This document shows, one piece after another, positions 1 through 8,398 of a DNA stretch of 64,000 nucleotides (within the stretch, counting starts at the first letter, position 1; every line of letters begins with the position of its first letter). This stretch comes from Lachnospiraceae bacterium. GTDB lineage: Bacteria > Bacillota > Clostridia > Lachnospirales > Lachnospiraceae. Location: NCBI GenBank assembly GCA_017453065.1, contig JAFTKW010000015.1, positions 186,001 through 250,000 on the forward strand, given 5' to 3'. Below the pieces are notes generated by a model, which made no database searches, was not told where the DNA came from, and was given only the letters and a program-made list of their open reading frames with translations. The position numbers and the translations under genes are program-made.

Positions 1-1437
1 GACTGTTTCCCAGAATCTTTGTCCGTTAACAGAAGAAAAGCGTTAATGGAAGCTTACACAAAAAAATATGGCACAGAAGGCGTTTATGAGTGCCCTATCT
101 GTATCGTAGAAAGTGAAATTCACATGGTTCAGGCTCTTGAGGATATCAAGAAAGCTGGATGTAACGCTCTTTGCGTATATCTTGGAAATTTTGGTCCTGA
201 AATCAGTGAAACACTTCTTGCAAAACATTTCGATGGTCCTGCAATGTTCATCGCAGCAGCAGAAGAAAGCCAGAACGACCTTATGGATGGCCGTGGCGAT
301 GCTTACTGCGGTATGCTCAACGCTAGCTACAACTTAAAGCTTCGCGGCGTAAAGGCATATATCCCAGAGTATCCAGTTGGCGATGCTGACAAGTGTGCTG
401 ACATGCTCAACGAGTTCCTTCCAATCGCAAGAGCAATCATCGGCCTTTCCGATCTCAAGATTATCAGTTTTGGTCCTAGACCACTTAACTTCCTTGCTTG
501 TAATGCTCCTATCAAACAGCTTTACAACCTTGGCGTTGAGATTGAAGAGAACTCCGAACTTGACTTGTTCGAAGCTTTCAAGAAACATGACAATGACCCT
601 CGTATCCCTGCAAAGGTAAAAGAGATGGAAGAAGAACTTGGCGCTGGAAATTTGCAGCCAGATAGTCTTCCAAAACATGCTCAGTATGAACTTACTTTGC
701 TTGACTGGGTAGAGGAACATAGAGGATACAGAAAATACGTTGCTATCGCTGGCAAGTGCTGGCCTGCATTCCAGACACAGTTCGGTTTCGTTCCTTGCTA
801 TGTAAATAGCCGTCTCACAGGTATGGGAATCCCTGTTTCCTGTGAAGTAGATATCTATGGATGTCTCAGTGAGTTCATCGGAACATGTGTATCTGAAGAT
901 GCTGTTACACTTCTTGATATCAACAACTCTGTTCCAGCTGATATGTATGCTGAATCCATCAAGGGACAGTTTGACTATACACATGAAGATACCTTCATGG
1001 GCTTCCACTGTGGAAATACAAACTCCAAGAAATTGGCATTCTGCAGCATGAAATATCAGAAGATTATGGCTAGAAACCTTCCTATCGAGGTTACTCAGGG
1101 AACACTTGAAGGCGATATCGCTCCTGGCGACATCACATTCTTCCGTCTCCAGAGTACAGCAGACTGCAAGCTTCGTGCTTACATCGCTCAGGGTGAAGTT
1201 CTTCCAGTTGCTACTAAGTCCTTCGGTGCAATCGGCGTATTCGCTATCCCAGAGATGGGCAGATTCTACCGCCATGTATTGATCGAGAAGAATTATCCTC
1301 ACCATGGTGCGGTTGCATTCGGTCACTTTGGAAAGGCTCTCTACGAAGTATTCAAATATGTAGGCGTTCCAGTAGAAGATTTGAACTTCAACCAGCCTAA
1401 GGGAATGATGTATCCTACAGAGAATCCTTTCAAATAA
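1..1437 (+). CDS. L-fucose/L-arabinose isomerase-family protein (5' partial)
   Basis: The frame is open from base 1 with no start signal inside the window (a TTG at 19 is only an internal codon), so the gene begins upstream; 478 codons are visible. The protein looks like a member of the L-fucose isomerase / L-arabinose isomerase fold: an N-terminal region of alternating strands and helices, conserved pieces such as MFIAAAEES, CEVDIYG and FMGFHCGNT, and a C-terminal part rich in His and Gly (YPHHGAVAFGHFG) of the kind that forms the metal and sugar site. It is cytoplasmic, with no signal peptide. Family members interconvert aldoses and ketoses, but many Firmicute homologues have no proven substrate, so the exact sugar cannot be named. 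It is followed 65 bp later by a strong terminator, so it ends its transcription unit. Confidence 0.75.
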   Translation, partial: DCFPESLSVNRRKALMEAYTKKYGTEGVYECPICIVESEIHMVQALEDIKKAGCNALCVYLGNFGPEISETLLAKHFDGPAMFIAAAEESQNDLMDGRGDAYCGMLNASYNLKLRGVKAYIPEYPVGDADKCADMLNEFLPIARAIIGLSDLKIISFGPRPLNFLACNAPIKQLYNLGVEIEENSELDLFEAFKKHDNDPRIPAKVKEMEEELGAGNLQPDSLPKHAQYELTLLDWVEEHRGYRKYVAIAGKCWPAFQTQFGFVPCYVNSRLTGMGIPVSCEVDIYGCLSEFIGTCVSEDAVTLLDINNSVPADMYAESIKGQFDYTHEDTFMGFHCGNTNSKKLAFCSMKYQKIMARNLPIEVTQGTLEGDIAPGDITFFRLQSTADCKLRAYIAQGEVLPVATKSFGAIGVFAIPEMGRFYRHVLIEKNYPHHGAVAFGHFGKALYEVFKYVGVPVEDLNFNQPKGMMYPTENPFK

Positions 1438-1501
1438 GGCGAAGGCTTTGCTGATTGGTTCGAAGGAACGTTCATAAATAGGTAAATAAACGAGTTTCTT
1501 T

Positions 1502-1542
1502 AAAACCTCCACCAACCCTCAAATGGGTCGGTGGAGGTTTTT
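1502..1542 (+). terminator. Rho-independent terminator after the isomerase gene
   Basis: A 12-bp stem (AAAACCTCCACC at 1502-1513 pairing with GGTGGAGGTTTT from 1530) encloses a 16-nt loop and runs into five T residues. It closes the transcription unit of the isomerase-like gene. Confidence 0.9.
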
Positions 1543-1549
1543 GCAGTTA

Positions 1550-1880
1550 GAAGGGGCCGTAGTGCCCAAAGAATTTAGGAATTGGGTCTAGGGAGGCTGG
1601 GAAGTGGCCGTGGTACCCAAAGAATCTAGGAATTGGGTCTAGGAAGGCTGAGAAGTGGCCGTGGTGCCCAAAGAATTTAGGAATTGGGTCTAGGAAGGCT
1701 GAGAAGTGACTGTGGTACCCAAAGAATCTAGGAATTGGGTCTAGGTAGGCTTGAGAAGTGACTGTGGTGCCCAAAGAATCTAGAAATTGGGTCTAGGTAG
1801 GCTGAGAAGAGGCCGTGGTGCCCAAAGAATTTAGGAATTGGGTCTAGGGAGGCTGAGAAGGAACTGTGAGACCCAAAAAG
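1550..1880. repeat. Tandem array of 51-bp repeats, six full units plus a partial one
   Basis: Units begin at 1550, 1601, 1652, 1703, 1755 and 1806 with a decayed seventh at 1857. The period is 51 bp (52 once, from a single inserted T). Each unit carries GTGCCCAAAGAAT, then GGAATTGGGTCTAGG; the CCCAA and TTGGG parts are complementary and could form a short stem in every unit. Units differ by point changes (GTGGCCG/GTGACTG, TTTAGG/TCTAGG). The array fills the gap between two convergent genes. Because 51 is a multiple of three, the minus strand stays open for 75 codons, but there is no ribosome site and the product would be pure repeat, so I treat it as non-coding. Function unknown. Confidence 0.9.
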
Positions 1881-1916
1881 AATGACTAGATTTGGTTTGG
1901 TAGAAAGTTAATTGGG

Positions 1917-2708
1917 TTACATGAAATGCTGAGCTATGATTTCTCGGATTTTGTGCATAGTTAAAGGGGAAGAATTGTCCTCGTATGTGGTAATGAGCTG
2001 GACACCTGGAAGGATATCATGTGAAATATAGAGATTTAGTTTAGAGTGAGTCTTTTTTCGGTAAAGAGGATCATCCATTAATCCGAAGTGTTCCCAATAA
2101 AACAGTTTTCCTGTAAGGGGATGGCAAATTGTAAAATCAGGGTAGAGAGTAGTGCCGCCCAAAATGAGAGGGGCTTCGTATTTGAAGGGAATTTTACTGA
2201 GGTGTAAGAGTCCATCTATCATGGCCTCTGATTTGGATCGTAGAAGGTGGCCAGATATACTTTGGTGAACTAGGTTTTCGGGATGAGCAGCGTTGGGGGT
2301 GAATGGGGTATTAAGCCAATCTAAGCATTTGTCATGTAAAGATTGAGAATTCACCAAAAATGGGGAAGATATTAAAGAATAATAAGATGGCTTTGAAGTT
2401 AGAAGAGTATCAACGTTGTTGACGTATTTTTCACATTTTTGAAGATAAGAGTCAAGGAACTGTTTGTGGTGAACATAATCGCTTAGTAGACAAAGTAAAT
2501 ATTCTTTGGTGGCCAACTGCGTAACCAAAGAACATTCAGCCTTTGGTATATATTTTTTTGTCACGCCGTCGCTTTGGTACCATTTTGTATACTTTCCATT
2601 TTTGGAACAGATTAATTTACCCGATGGATATGTTTGTATCTCGGCTTCTAGGCGAGAGATTTCTTTGCTCAAACGAGCACTTTCTGTGGATATTTGATGA
2701 TAAAACAT
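1917..2708 (-). CDS. PD-(D/E)XK nuclease-like protein
   Basis: A 263-residue soluble protein with an AGGAGG ribosome site 10 nt before the ATG at 2708. The first ~35 residues are predicted helical (coiled-coil-like, SARLSKEISRLEAEI). The C-terminal ~110 residues carry the pattern of a restriction-nuclease fold: RSKSEAMID (conserved Glu), then YPDFTI (Asp) on a strand, then a YWEHFG strand and a Lys-rich helix. Similar proteins are frequent, in my memory, in Lachnospiraceae and are usually annotated as hypothetical. Seen: the E...D...WEH pattern. Inferred: nuclease activity; the canonical (D/E)xK is modified here to E-H, so catalysis is not assured. The gene stands alone and lies directly beside the 51-bp repeat array, which could be coincidence. 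Substrate and role unknown. Confidence 0.6.
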   Translation of the reverse strand: MFYHQISTESARLSKEISRLEAEIQTYPSGKLICSKNGKYTKWYQSDGVTKKYIPKAECSLVTQLATKEYLLCLLSDYVHHKQFLDSYLQKCEKYVNNVDTLLTSKPSYYSLISSPFLVNSQSLHDKCLDWLNTPFTPNAAHPENLVHQSISGHLLRSKSEAMIDGLLHLSKIPFKYEAPLILGGTTLYPDFTICHPLTGKLFYWEHFGLMDDPLYRKKTHSKLNLYISHDILPGVQLITTYEDNSSPLTMHKIREIIAQHFM

Positions 2709-3032
2709 AAAGATTATACCTCCTGATTTAAATAATAATGGAAAAAGAGAAAGTTTTCTTGATTGAAATAAAGGTAAAAAAGGAGAAATTATTATTGATT
2801 GGAATAGAACTAAGAAAGAGTAGGTTTTCTGAATGGTTGAGAACTGGGATAATGACGAAGAAGTGATTGTAGGTGGAACTTGTAGAGATTTAAGAGTATA
2901 ATCAGATGTGTCAAGAATGGAATAGAATGAAATGCTAGATAAGTAATTGATATGTCATTAATCTACCATTGAAGCGGGGGATTTGCAAGAGGACGCAGAA
3001 GGTTCGTTGGTTGATAGATTAGGAGGAATGCG
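2709..3032. other. Intergenic region between divergent genes, no further feature seen
   Basis: A 324-bp AT-rich, A/G-biased stretch that must hold the promoters of the minus-strand nuclease gene and the plus-strand kinase-like gene. I see the AGGAGG sites next to each start (about 2719-2731 on the minus strand; 3021-3026 on the plus strand) but no convincing -35/-10 pair, no hairpin and no believable short gene. Confidence 0.5.
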
Positions 3033-3746
3033 ATGCTGGAGCTGTGGGCAGGAACCAAAGTAGTATTGATATATTATATTGTTGCAGCTAGCACGGCACT
3101 TGTTTGCCGTGCGCTGATTCGAATACCGGACGAGCTGTTTCGCAAGATATTGCACTGCATTTTGCTTGGGTCTTTGATGGGCTTTGTATTTGGATTCGAG
3201 ACATGGTGGATTTCGGCGGGGGTAGCTGTAGCCTTTGCGGTGGTGGTGTACCCAATTCTTGCCTTTTTTGAACGTTTTAAGGCTTATTCGCAGCTGACAA
3301 CGGAGCGCAAAAGTGGAGAGCTGAAGGCGAGCCTTCTGCTGGTGTTTGGCATGTTCGCAACAGTCATTGCCATATGCTGGGGATGGCTGGGAGACAAATA
3401 TCTAGTGTTAGCTTCTGTTTATGCCTGGGGGTTTGGAGATGCGGCAGCGGCCTTGATAGGAAAGAGATTCGGAAAACAAAAGATTCAATGGAAATATATA
3501 GATGGAAAAAAGAGTTATGCAGGAACGATAGCTATGTTTCTGACTTCCTTTGTTAGTGTGCTGATTGTACTAGCTTGCAGAGGTGGCTTAAATACGGCGG
3601 GTCTTCTCTTAACTGCGGCAATAACAGCATTTGTCAGTGCAATAGCAGAATTGTATTCAAAGGATGGAATGGATACGGTGATATGTCCAATGGTAGCGAT
3701 GGTTACAGTTCTTCCGCTAGTATATTTGTTTGGAGGGATGACATGA
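3033..3746 (+). CDS. Polyprenol/dolichol/phytol kinase-family membrane protein (CTP-dependent type)
   Basis: A 237-residue integral membrane protein with about six to seven hydrophobic segments. The signature lies near residues 130-160: YAWGFGDAAAALIGKRFG followed by a GKKSYAGT motif, which is characteristic of the SEC59/VTE5 (dolichol kinase, phytol kinase) family related to phosphatidate cytidylyltransferases. Family members phosphorylate isoprenoid alcohols or diacylglycerol with a nucleoside triphosphate; the lipid substrate here is not known. The start at 3033 has AGGAGG six nt upstream; an ATG at 3028 is out of frame. The stop overlaps the next start by 4 bp (ATGA), so the two genes are translationally coupled. 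Confidence 0.75.
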   Translation: MLELWAGTKVVLIYYIVAASTALVCRALIRIPDELFRKILHCILLGSLMGFVFGFETWWISAGVAVAFAVVVYPILAFFERFKAYSQLTTERKSGELKASLLLVFGMFATVIAICWGWLGDKYLVLASVYAWGFGDAAAALIGKRFGKQKIQWKYIDGKKSYAGTIAMFLTSFVSVLIVLACRGGLNTAGLLLTAAITAFVSAIAELYSKDGMDTVICPMVAMVTVLPLVYLFGGMT

Positions 3747-4474
3747 CGAAAGAAAAAGAGCAACAGAAAGTATGTGAAGAGGAAAATGGCCTACAGGACC
3801 AAAACAATGAGGCGGGAACGCACACATCGGGAAAACGTACATTGCTGTGGTCTGTGATCATGAGCTCTCCGGGACCTCTTGTGGTGGGACTTGGTTTGCT
3901 GGTGGGCAGAAGTTCTACGCAGATTGCAGATTTTGTGCGAAGAAGTTCAGAATTGCTAGCGATTATCATGGCTTTTGTGACTTACAAAATCACTACGAAA
4001 AACGGACAGACCGATATTGCCATGAAGAAGCAAATCGAGAAAATGTCCAATATCTTTGTGGGTGCTATGATGTGCCTTGGCGGTGCAATTATGATGATAC
4101 TGGCTTTTACATCGGATAGTCAGGACAAGGGAAATGTAGTCCCTGGACTTGTGATTGCGGTGCTTGGGGTGATTGCAAATACCATTTTTTGGAGAAAGTA
4201 TACTAAGCTAAATAGGGCAGAACCAAATCCGATATTGGCGGTGCAGGCAAGGCTCTATGGAGCAAAAAGTCTGGTGGATGGCTGTGTCACAATTGCACTG
4301 ATTGCGGTGGTGGTTGCGCCCAAAGCGCCTATGACTTACTACATTGATTTGGTGGGCTCGGTAATAGTGGCAGGCTATTTGATTTTGTGTGGAGTTCAGA
4401 CGATTCATGAGAAGGTAACACAGGCGATTCGCGAGAAAGCAATGCAGACAAATACAACTGAGGAAAAGAATTAG
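3743..4474 (+). CDS. Cation-diffusion-facilitator-like membrane protein
   Basis: A 243-residue membrane protein whose start at 3743 overlaps the stop of the preceding gene. After a charged N-terminal tail of about 35 residues it shows five to six hydrophobic segments and the layout of the CDF (cation efflux) membrane domain, for instance SSELLAIIMAFVTY near residues 75-90 and LYGAKSLVDGCVTIAL near 170. The metal-binding HxxxD pairs and the large cytoplasmic C-terminal domain of true zinc/iron exporters are not obvious, so transport function and substrate remain open. Co-translation with the polyprenol-kinase-like protein suggests a joint role in membrane lipid or envelope processes, but that is inference only. 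The open frame extends upstream to 3575, but that part overlaps the previous gene and lacks a ribosome site. Confidence 0.6.
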   Translation: MTKEKEQQKVCEEENGLQDQNNEAGTHTSGKRTLLWSVIMSSPGPLVVGLGLLVGRSSTQIADFVRRSSELLAIIMAFVTYKITTKNGQTDIAMKKQIEKMSNIFVGAMMCLGGAIMMILAFTSDSQDKGNVVPGLVIAVLGVIANTIFWRKYTKLNRAEPNPILAVQARLYGAKSLVDGCVTIALIAVVVAPKAPMTYYIDLVGSVIVAGYLILCGVQTIHEKVTQAIREKAMQTNTTEEKN

Positions 4475-4522
4475 CCGAAAAAAAGATATGGGAAAAGTCT
4501 AGGCGAGTTTTTGACAGAAAAC

Positions 4523-4555
4523 GAAAGGTCAAGCACGAAAGTGCCTGACCTTTCT
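4523..4555. terminator. Hairpin terminator between convergent genes
   Basis: AAAGGTCA-AGCAC (4524-4536) pairs with GTGCC-TGACCTTT (to 4553) around a GAAA tetraloop. It sits between the convergent CDF-like and LtaS-like genes. T-rich sequence follows on both strands (CTTTCTCTG on plus, CGTTTTCTG on minus), so it may serve both. Confidence 0.75.
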
Positions 4556-4594
4556 CTGTGATAGTAGCGAGGCGAGGAAATCTCGTCTCTGTGG

Positions 4595-6523
4595 TTATTT
4601 GTCTTTGTTCAATATATAGTACTGAACAAAGGAGTAGTCTCGAATCCATTGGTCGCTGTAGTCGGAGGTATAGAAGTTGCCCTCCGCATCAACGAAACCA
4701 TTGGTTGAAATAATAGGATACTGTTTCTGCAAATCCTCTAAGAAATGCATATATGGTGAAAGAGGAATGTCTGCGGTTTTGGCTAACAGTAAGCCTAAGT
4801 AGTTCATGCTGATGTCTAAATCAGACTCCTCTGGGATGTCGTAGTTGGCCCAGATTACGAAAGGAGTTTTGTATAGGTTCAACAACTGGTCTGCATCGGA
4901 AAGGCCTTCTGTCTGCTCACAGACAATATTGTATGTCTCGTCCAGAGTAAACAGTGGCTGATGGTCTCCAAACATACAGATAATCACCTTTTCGTCCTGT
5001 GTGGAGAAATAGGTTACTAAATCTTCAAAGGCTTCATCTGTCTTGTCTACCAAAGAGAGGTAGTTGTTGAATTCTTTGCTTTCAAAGGTTGGGGTGGTGA
5101 CCGTTTGCTCTATTTCAGTCCAGGTATATCCACCGTGATTTTGAATGGTGAGATCAAATACAAACAGCTTTTCGTCTGTTTCGCGATTTTCAAAGATGTC
5201 AATCACTTTGTCAAAAGTGCTGGCATCAGAGACCCCGTTGCCTAAGGTATCTGCGTATACGAACTCTTGAATCCAGAATTGTTGGTCAAAGCCTAAGTGG
5301 TTGTACACCAGATGGCGGTTCCAGTTGGTGGAAAGCTCTGGATGTATGGAGTAAGTGGAATAACCCACATCACCTGCTAGAGAGACAAGAGAAGGGGTGC
5401 TGTTATTTATGGATTGTAAATACGGATAAAAACCGTTTGGGAAAAACTTCATGCTATGTCCGGTAAATACTTCAAATTCGGCATTGCAAGTGCTTCCGCC
5501 CAGAACGGAGGAATTCAGATATCCGCGAATGGTATCCTGAGTTAAACTATTGAAAAAGGTAAGAGGGTTGCCCTCCAACTCAATATTGCCCCATGTGTAC
5601 GGATCAAAGAGGCTTTCGTTCATGATGATGATAACATGTGGTCGATCGGCGCTTGCGCTAGATTCCGTACTCTGGGAGGAATAAGAATCCAAGATGGACC
5701 TAGCAGCTTCTTCAGAGTAGCCATCTGGTGCGGTTGCTTTTTCGGAAGCCAAGGTAATGCAGCTGTATACTAAAAAACCATCATAGTGGTAAGGCGAAGT
5801 GAAGCCTTGCACAGTGCGAAATCCCTGCTTTTCCCAAAAAGCTAGGTTTACAAAAGAAAACCAGCCAATGGCAAAGACCAGAACGCCTGCAAGTACGGAT
5901 GTCAGTCGAAGGCGCAGGGGTATGGTTTTCTTCTGTCGGGTCTTCAATAAAGCCACCAAGACTAACAGGTACTTGGTCAGGCTGAACATAACTAAACTGC
6001 CAGGAACAAATTTGTAGTTGGCAACAACCTGTTTTACGGTTGCAATGGCAAAAAGATCATTGTAGGTGAAGGGCACATGTCTGAATTCGTAAACAAAATA
6101 ATTGACGATGTACACTACAACCACCAGAGATGCTCCAATTAGAGAGCCAAATGTAATAGAACAACTAAGCAAAATGCATATTAGTTCAATGGCATAAAAA
6201 AGAAGCACGTTGAAGAAATAAGCATTGCCTAAAGTGTATCCTGTGTCGATGGTAATAAGCTCGAGGCTGATTCCCAGAAATGGGGGAATCACCACGGGAA
6301 GTGCGTATCTTGCCCACTTTTTGAGTTTTGAGGGCAATGGTAAAAACACAAGTATAAAAGCGCATAGGGCGTAAAAAACAACCAGACATTTCAGAAAGAG
6401 AAGTCGGTTTGGGCTGGTGGGGTAGTTCACATATCGTAAAGAAAAAAATGTCCAAACTACGGTTACCAGAAACGCCAGTACTATGGTTACTAATTTTTTG
6501 CGTGACAGTGAAAAGGCTGGCAT
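4595..6523 (-). CDS. LtaS-like phosphoglycerol transferase (lipoteichoic acid synthase/sulfatase family)
   Basis: A 642-residue protein with five N-terminal membrane segments (about residues 10-215), then an extracytoplasmic alkaline-phosphatase/sulfatase-fold domain. Catalytic landmarks are visible: MNESLFDP (metal-binding Glu), GGSTCNAEFEVFTG (nucleophile Thr), QNHGGY and FGDHQP (Asp and His metal ligands). Family members transfer glycerol-phosphate from phosphatidylglycerol to growing polymers or membrane sugars. Start at 6523 chosen because AAAGGAG lies just upstream; the longer open frame to 6550 would run into the preceding gene. It is the last gene of a degV-GDPD-ltaS minus-strand unit, and the GDPD-like partner 19 bp upstream supports work on glycerophosphate polymers or lipids. 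Confidence 0.85.
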   Translation of the reverse strand: MPAFSLSRKKLVTIVLAFLVTVVWTFFSLRYVNYPTSPNRLLFLKCLVVFYALCAFILVFLPLPSKLKKWARYALPVVIPPFLGISLELITIDTGYTLGNAYFFNVLLFYAIELICILLSCSITFGSLIGASLVVVVYIVNYFVYEFRHVPFTYNDLFAIATVKQVVANYKFVPGSLVMFSLTKYLLVLVALLKTRQKKTIPLRLRLTSVLAGVLVFAIGWFSFVNLAFWEKQGFRTVQGFTSPYHYDGFLVYSCITLASEKATAPDGYSEEAARSILDSYSSQSTESSASADRPHVIIIMNESLFDPYTWGNIELEGNPLTFFNSLTQDTIRGYLNSSVLGGSTCNAEFEVFTGHSMKFFPNGFYPYLQSINNSTPSLVSLAGDVGYSTYSIHPELSTNWNRHLVYNHLGFDQQFWIQEFVYADTLGNGVSDASTFDKVIDIFENRETDEKLFVFDLTIQNHGGYTWTEIEQTVTTPTFESKEFNNYLSLVDKTDEAFEDLVTYFSTQDEKVIICMFGDHQPLFTLDETYNIVCEQTEGLSDADQLLNLYKTPFVIWANYDIPEESDLDISMNYLGLLLAKTADIPLSPYMHFLEDLQKQYPIISTNGFVDAEGNFYTSDYSDQWIRDYSFVQYYILNKDK

Positions 6524-6542
6524 AATAACTCCTTTGGGTTTA

Positions 6543-7403
6543 TTAATCAAAGAGGTGGTCTACGTCTTCAGGCAGGAGAAAATCAGTATACACTCCCTGA
6601 ATTTGGTGAGAATCTATGTATTTCTCAACCTGTATTGTGTCATTGAAAGTATGCATATATACAGCACATCCCAGTTCCTGCACCTGCTGAATGAAGGTTA
6701 GATCGCTACGAGCAGGGAAGGTGGTTACAACCTTGATTTCGTTGTCTTCGACGAACTCCAATACATTGTCATAGGAAAATTCCTCTATGGTTTGTCCATA
6801 GAGAGTATATATGACGGACTGCCAGGGATGTATTTCGGAGATGCTTATGTACATGTCATTGTTGTAAATCTGTGGAATCACGCGGTCTAAAATCGCAGGA
6901 TTCACATCTATGGCAACATCGACGATTTGGGTAAAGGCATCCGTAATCATTGGCTCTGTAGTGTATTTGGTATCGGTAACAACGTACATGTCGGGGAAAA
7001 AGACCATAAGCCAGGCTATTTGCTCCCAGGTTAGAGGGGTATATTCGCCATAGATGGTGGCTTGGCTAAACTCTGCCAAGGAAGGAGCGTCTAATTCAGG
7101 GGCAGAAGGAGTAAGACCAGTCATGGTGTAAAAACTACTCCAATCATGTGCGGCTACTAAAGTGCCCTCTGAAGAAAATGAGAAATCAACTTCAAATACC
7201 CTTTGTCCCTTTTCATAGTTTTGGAGAAATGCTTCCAAACTATTGGTATATGAGTAATCTTCAATGCCACCAAATGCGTGTGCAATAAGGTGTGTTTCTT
7301 CTACCCAGGCGTAAGGCTCTTGGTACGCCTCGTTGTAGTATGGCGTAGAAGAAGCGCCAGATAACAAAAGAAGTAAGGAAAAGAGTAGTTCAAGTGATTT
7401 CAT
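6543..7403 (-). CDS. Glycerophosphodiester phosphodiesterase-like exported protein
   Basis: 286 residues with a hydrophobic N-terminal signal (about residues 1-20, cleavage likely near GASST). The rest resembles a GDPD TIM barrel: AHAFGG with TNSLEAF (the usual HRG...ENT region), FEVDF (metal-binding Glu/Asp), and AAHDW (catalytic His) near residues 95-110. The canonical first motif HRG is replaced by HAFGG, as in a sub-group of predicted GDPDs, so activity is probable but not certain. The expected role is hydrolysis of glycerophosphodiesters outside the membrane. A good ribosome site (AGGAG) precedes the ATG at 7403. It lies between degV and the LtaS-like gene on the same strand with short gaps, which points to joint glycerophosphate-polymer or lipid turnover. 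Confidence 0.75.
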   Translation of the reverse strand: MKSLELLFSLLLLLSGASSTPYYNEAYQEPYAWVEETHLIAHAFGGIEDYSYTNSLEAFLQNYEKGQRVFEVDFSFSSEGTLVAAHDWSSFYTMTGLTPSAPELDAPSLAEFSQATIYGEYTPLTWEQIAWLMVFFPDMYVVTDTKYTTEPMITDAFTQIVDVAIDVNPAILDRVIPQIYNNDMYISISEIHPWQSVIYTLYGQTIEEFSYDNVLEFVEDNEIKVVTTFPARSDLTFIQQVQELGCAVYMHTFNDTIQVEKYIDSHQIQGVYTDFLLPEDVDHLFD

Positions 7404-7451
7404 GGTAAGCTCCTAAAACATGGTATGTAAATCTATATTACAATGAACAAA

Positions 7452-8297
7452 TTAGCTTGCATAGAACAGAACACCCAGGGTGCCTGGGCCGCAGTGGCTG
7501 GAAATGACGCCGCCTGCTCTGGTGACATAAATGTGTTCAAAGTGATTCAAACTTTCAAGATACTCTTTTACAGAGTCAATTACTGCTTGCTCACAACCGG
7601 AATGGGTGATAAATACGCAAGATGGATCGGCAACTTTCAGGTCTGCTTCTAAATCCTTTGCATATTTTAAGATTACAGAGTTTTGCTTGCCTCTATATTT
7701 CTTGGCAACCTTCATAGCGCCGTCTTCTACCACGATTTCAGGCTTCAGGCTAAGTGCGTTGCCCAGCAGTGCGGTCACAGAACTACATCTTCCACCTCTG
7801 GCCAGATAGGTCAAGGTCTCTACGACGAAACTTGCACGGACTAGGTCACGCCTAGAGGAAACCATCTCTACGACCTCCTGAGCAGTCAAGCCTTCGTTAA
7901 TTAAGTGGGCTGCATACAAAACCTGCAGGCCGATGCCAGTAGAAAGACTCATGGAGTCTACTACATGAAGCTTGTCGTAATTCGCATCGGTACCAATCAT
8001 ACGAACGACATTGCAAGTAGTGCTCATCTTTTCGGAGATACCGAAGAAAATAATATCGTCGCCAGCGTCCATAAAAGGCTTTAATACTTTTTCGGCGTAA
8101 TCAAAAGAAGCGGCAGCAGTTTTGGGGGTAGTCTTGTTGGCATCTGCCCATTTGTAAATGCGATCAGGTGTCATATCCACGCCGTCATAAAAACTGACAT
8201 CGTCCATTACGATACAAAGTGGAATAATGCTTACCTGTGCCTGCTCTATCAATTCAGGGGACAAATCACAAGTGCTGTCTGCTACTAATCTAATCAT
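7452..8297 (-). CDS. DegV-family fatty-acid-binding protein
   Basis: A 281-residue cytoplasmic protein that starts IRLVADSTCDLS and continues IIPLCIV, then a YKWADANKTTPKTAAAS segment and VVETLTYLARGGR further on; these are hallmark pieces of the DegV fold, which holds a fatty acid (FakB type) for phosphorylation by a FakA kinase. Which lipid is bound here cannot be told. The ATG at 8297 is used because GAGGAGTG lies about six nt upstream; the open frame runs to 8375 but that part covers the promoter. It heads the minus-strand unit with the GDPD- and LtaS-like genes, consistent with a lipid-related operon. No FakA-like kinase is in the window. Confidence 0.9.
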   Translation of the reverse strand: MIRLVADSTCDLSPELIEQAQVSIIPLCIVMDDVSFYDGVDMTPDRIYKWADANKTTPKTAAASFDYAEKVLKPFMDAGDDIIFFGISEKMSTTCNVVRMIGTDANYDKLHVVDSMSLSTGIGLQVLYAAHLINEGLTAQEVVEMVSSRRDLVRASFVVETLTYLARGGRCSSVTALLGNALSLKPEIVVEDGAMKVAKKYRGKQNSVILKYAKDLEADLKVADPSCVFITHSGCEQAVIDSVKEYLESLNHFEHIYVTRAGGVISSHCGPGTLGVLFYAS

Positions 8298-8325
8298 AAA
8301 ATCACTCCTCTTAATATGTTTCAAT

Positions 8326-8348
8326 ATGTTTTCGAGTATAGAAAACAT
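8326..8348. promoter_or_regulatory. Inverted repeat overlapping the degV transcription start region
   Basis: ATGTTTTC (8326-8333) and GAAAACAT (8341-8348) form a perfect 8-bp inverted repeat with a 7-nt spacer, just downstream of the -10 box of the minus-strand promoter. The placement suits a repressor operator; the regulator is unknown. Confidence 0.4.
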
Positions 8349-8375
8349 TATAGTTTGAATTGGGGTACGTTGCAA
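8347..8375 (-). promoter_or_regulatory. Predicted sigma-A promoter of the degV-GDPD-ltaS unit
   Basis: On the minus strand TTGCAA (8370-8375) is followed after 17 nt by a perfect TATAAT (8347-8352), about 50 nt before the degV start. Spacing and boxes match the housekeeping consensus well. Confidence 0.65.
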
Positions 8376-8398
8376 GTGGAAAAGGCGGGGATTGTCAG

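Noticed and set aside
334-1515. 393-codon minus-strand open frame opposite the isomerase-like gene
   Set aside because: It mirrors a clearly coding plus-strand frame, has no ribosome site and its product is Cys/His-rich without recognisable motifs; it arises from codon bias.
1547-1774. 75-codon minus-strand frame in the 51-bp repeat array
   Set aside because: It stays open only because 51 is a multiple of three; no ribosome site, and a one-base insertion breaks the phase at 1750.
1550-1880. CRISPR array
   Set aside because: Repeats are directly tandem without spacers and drift in sequence; no cas genes nearby.
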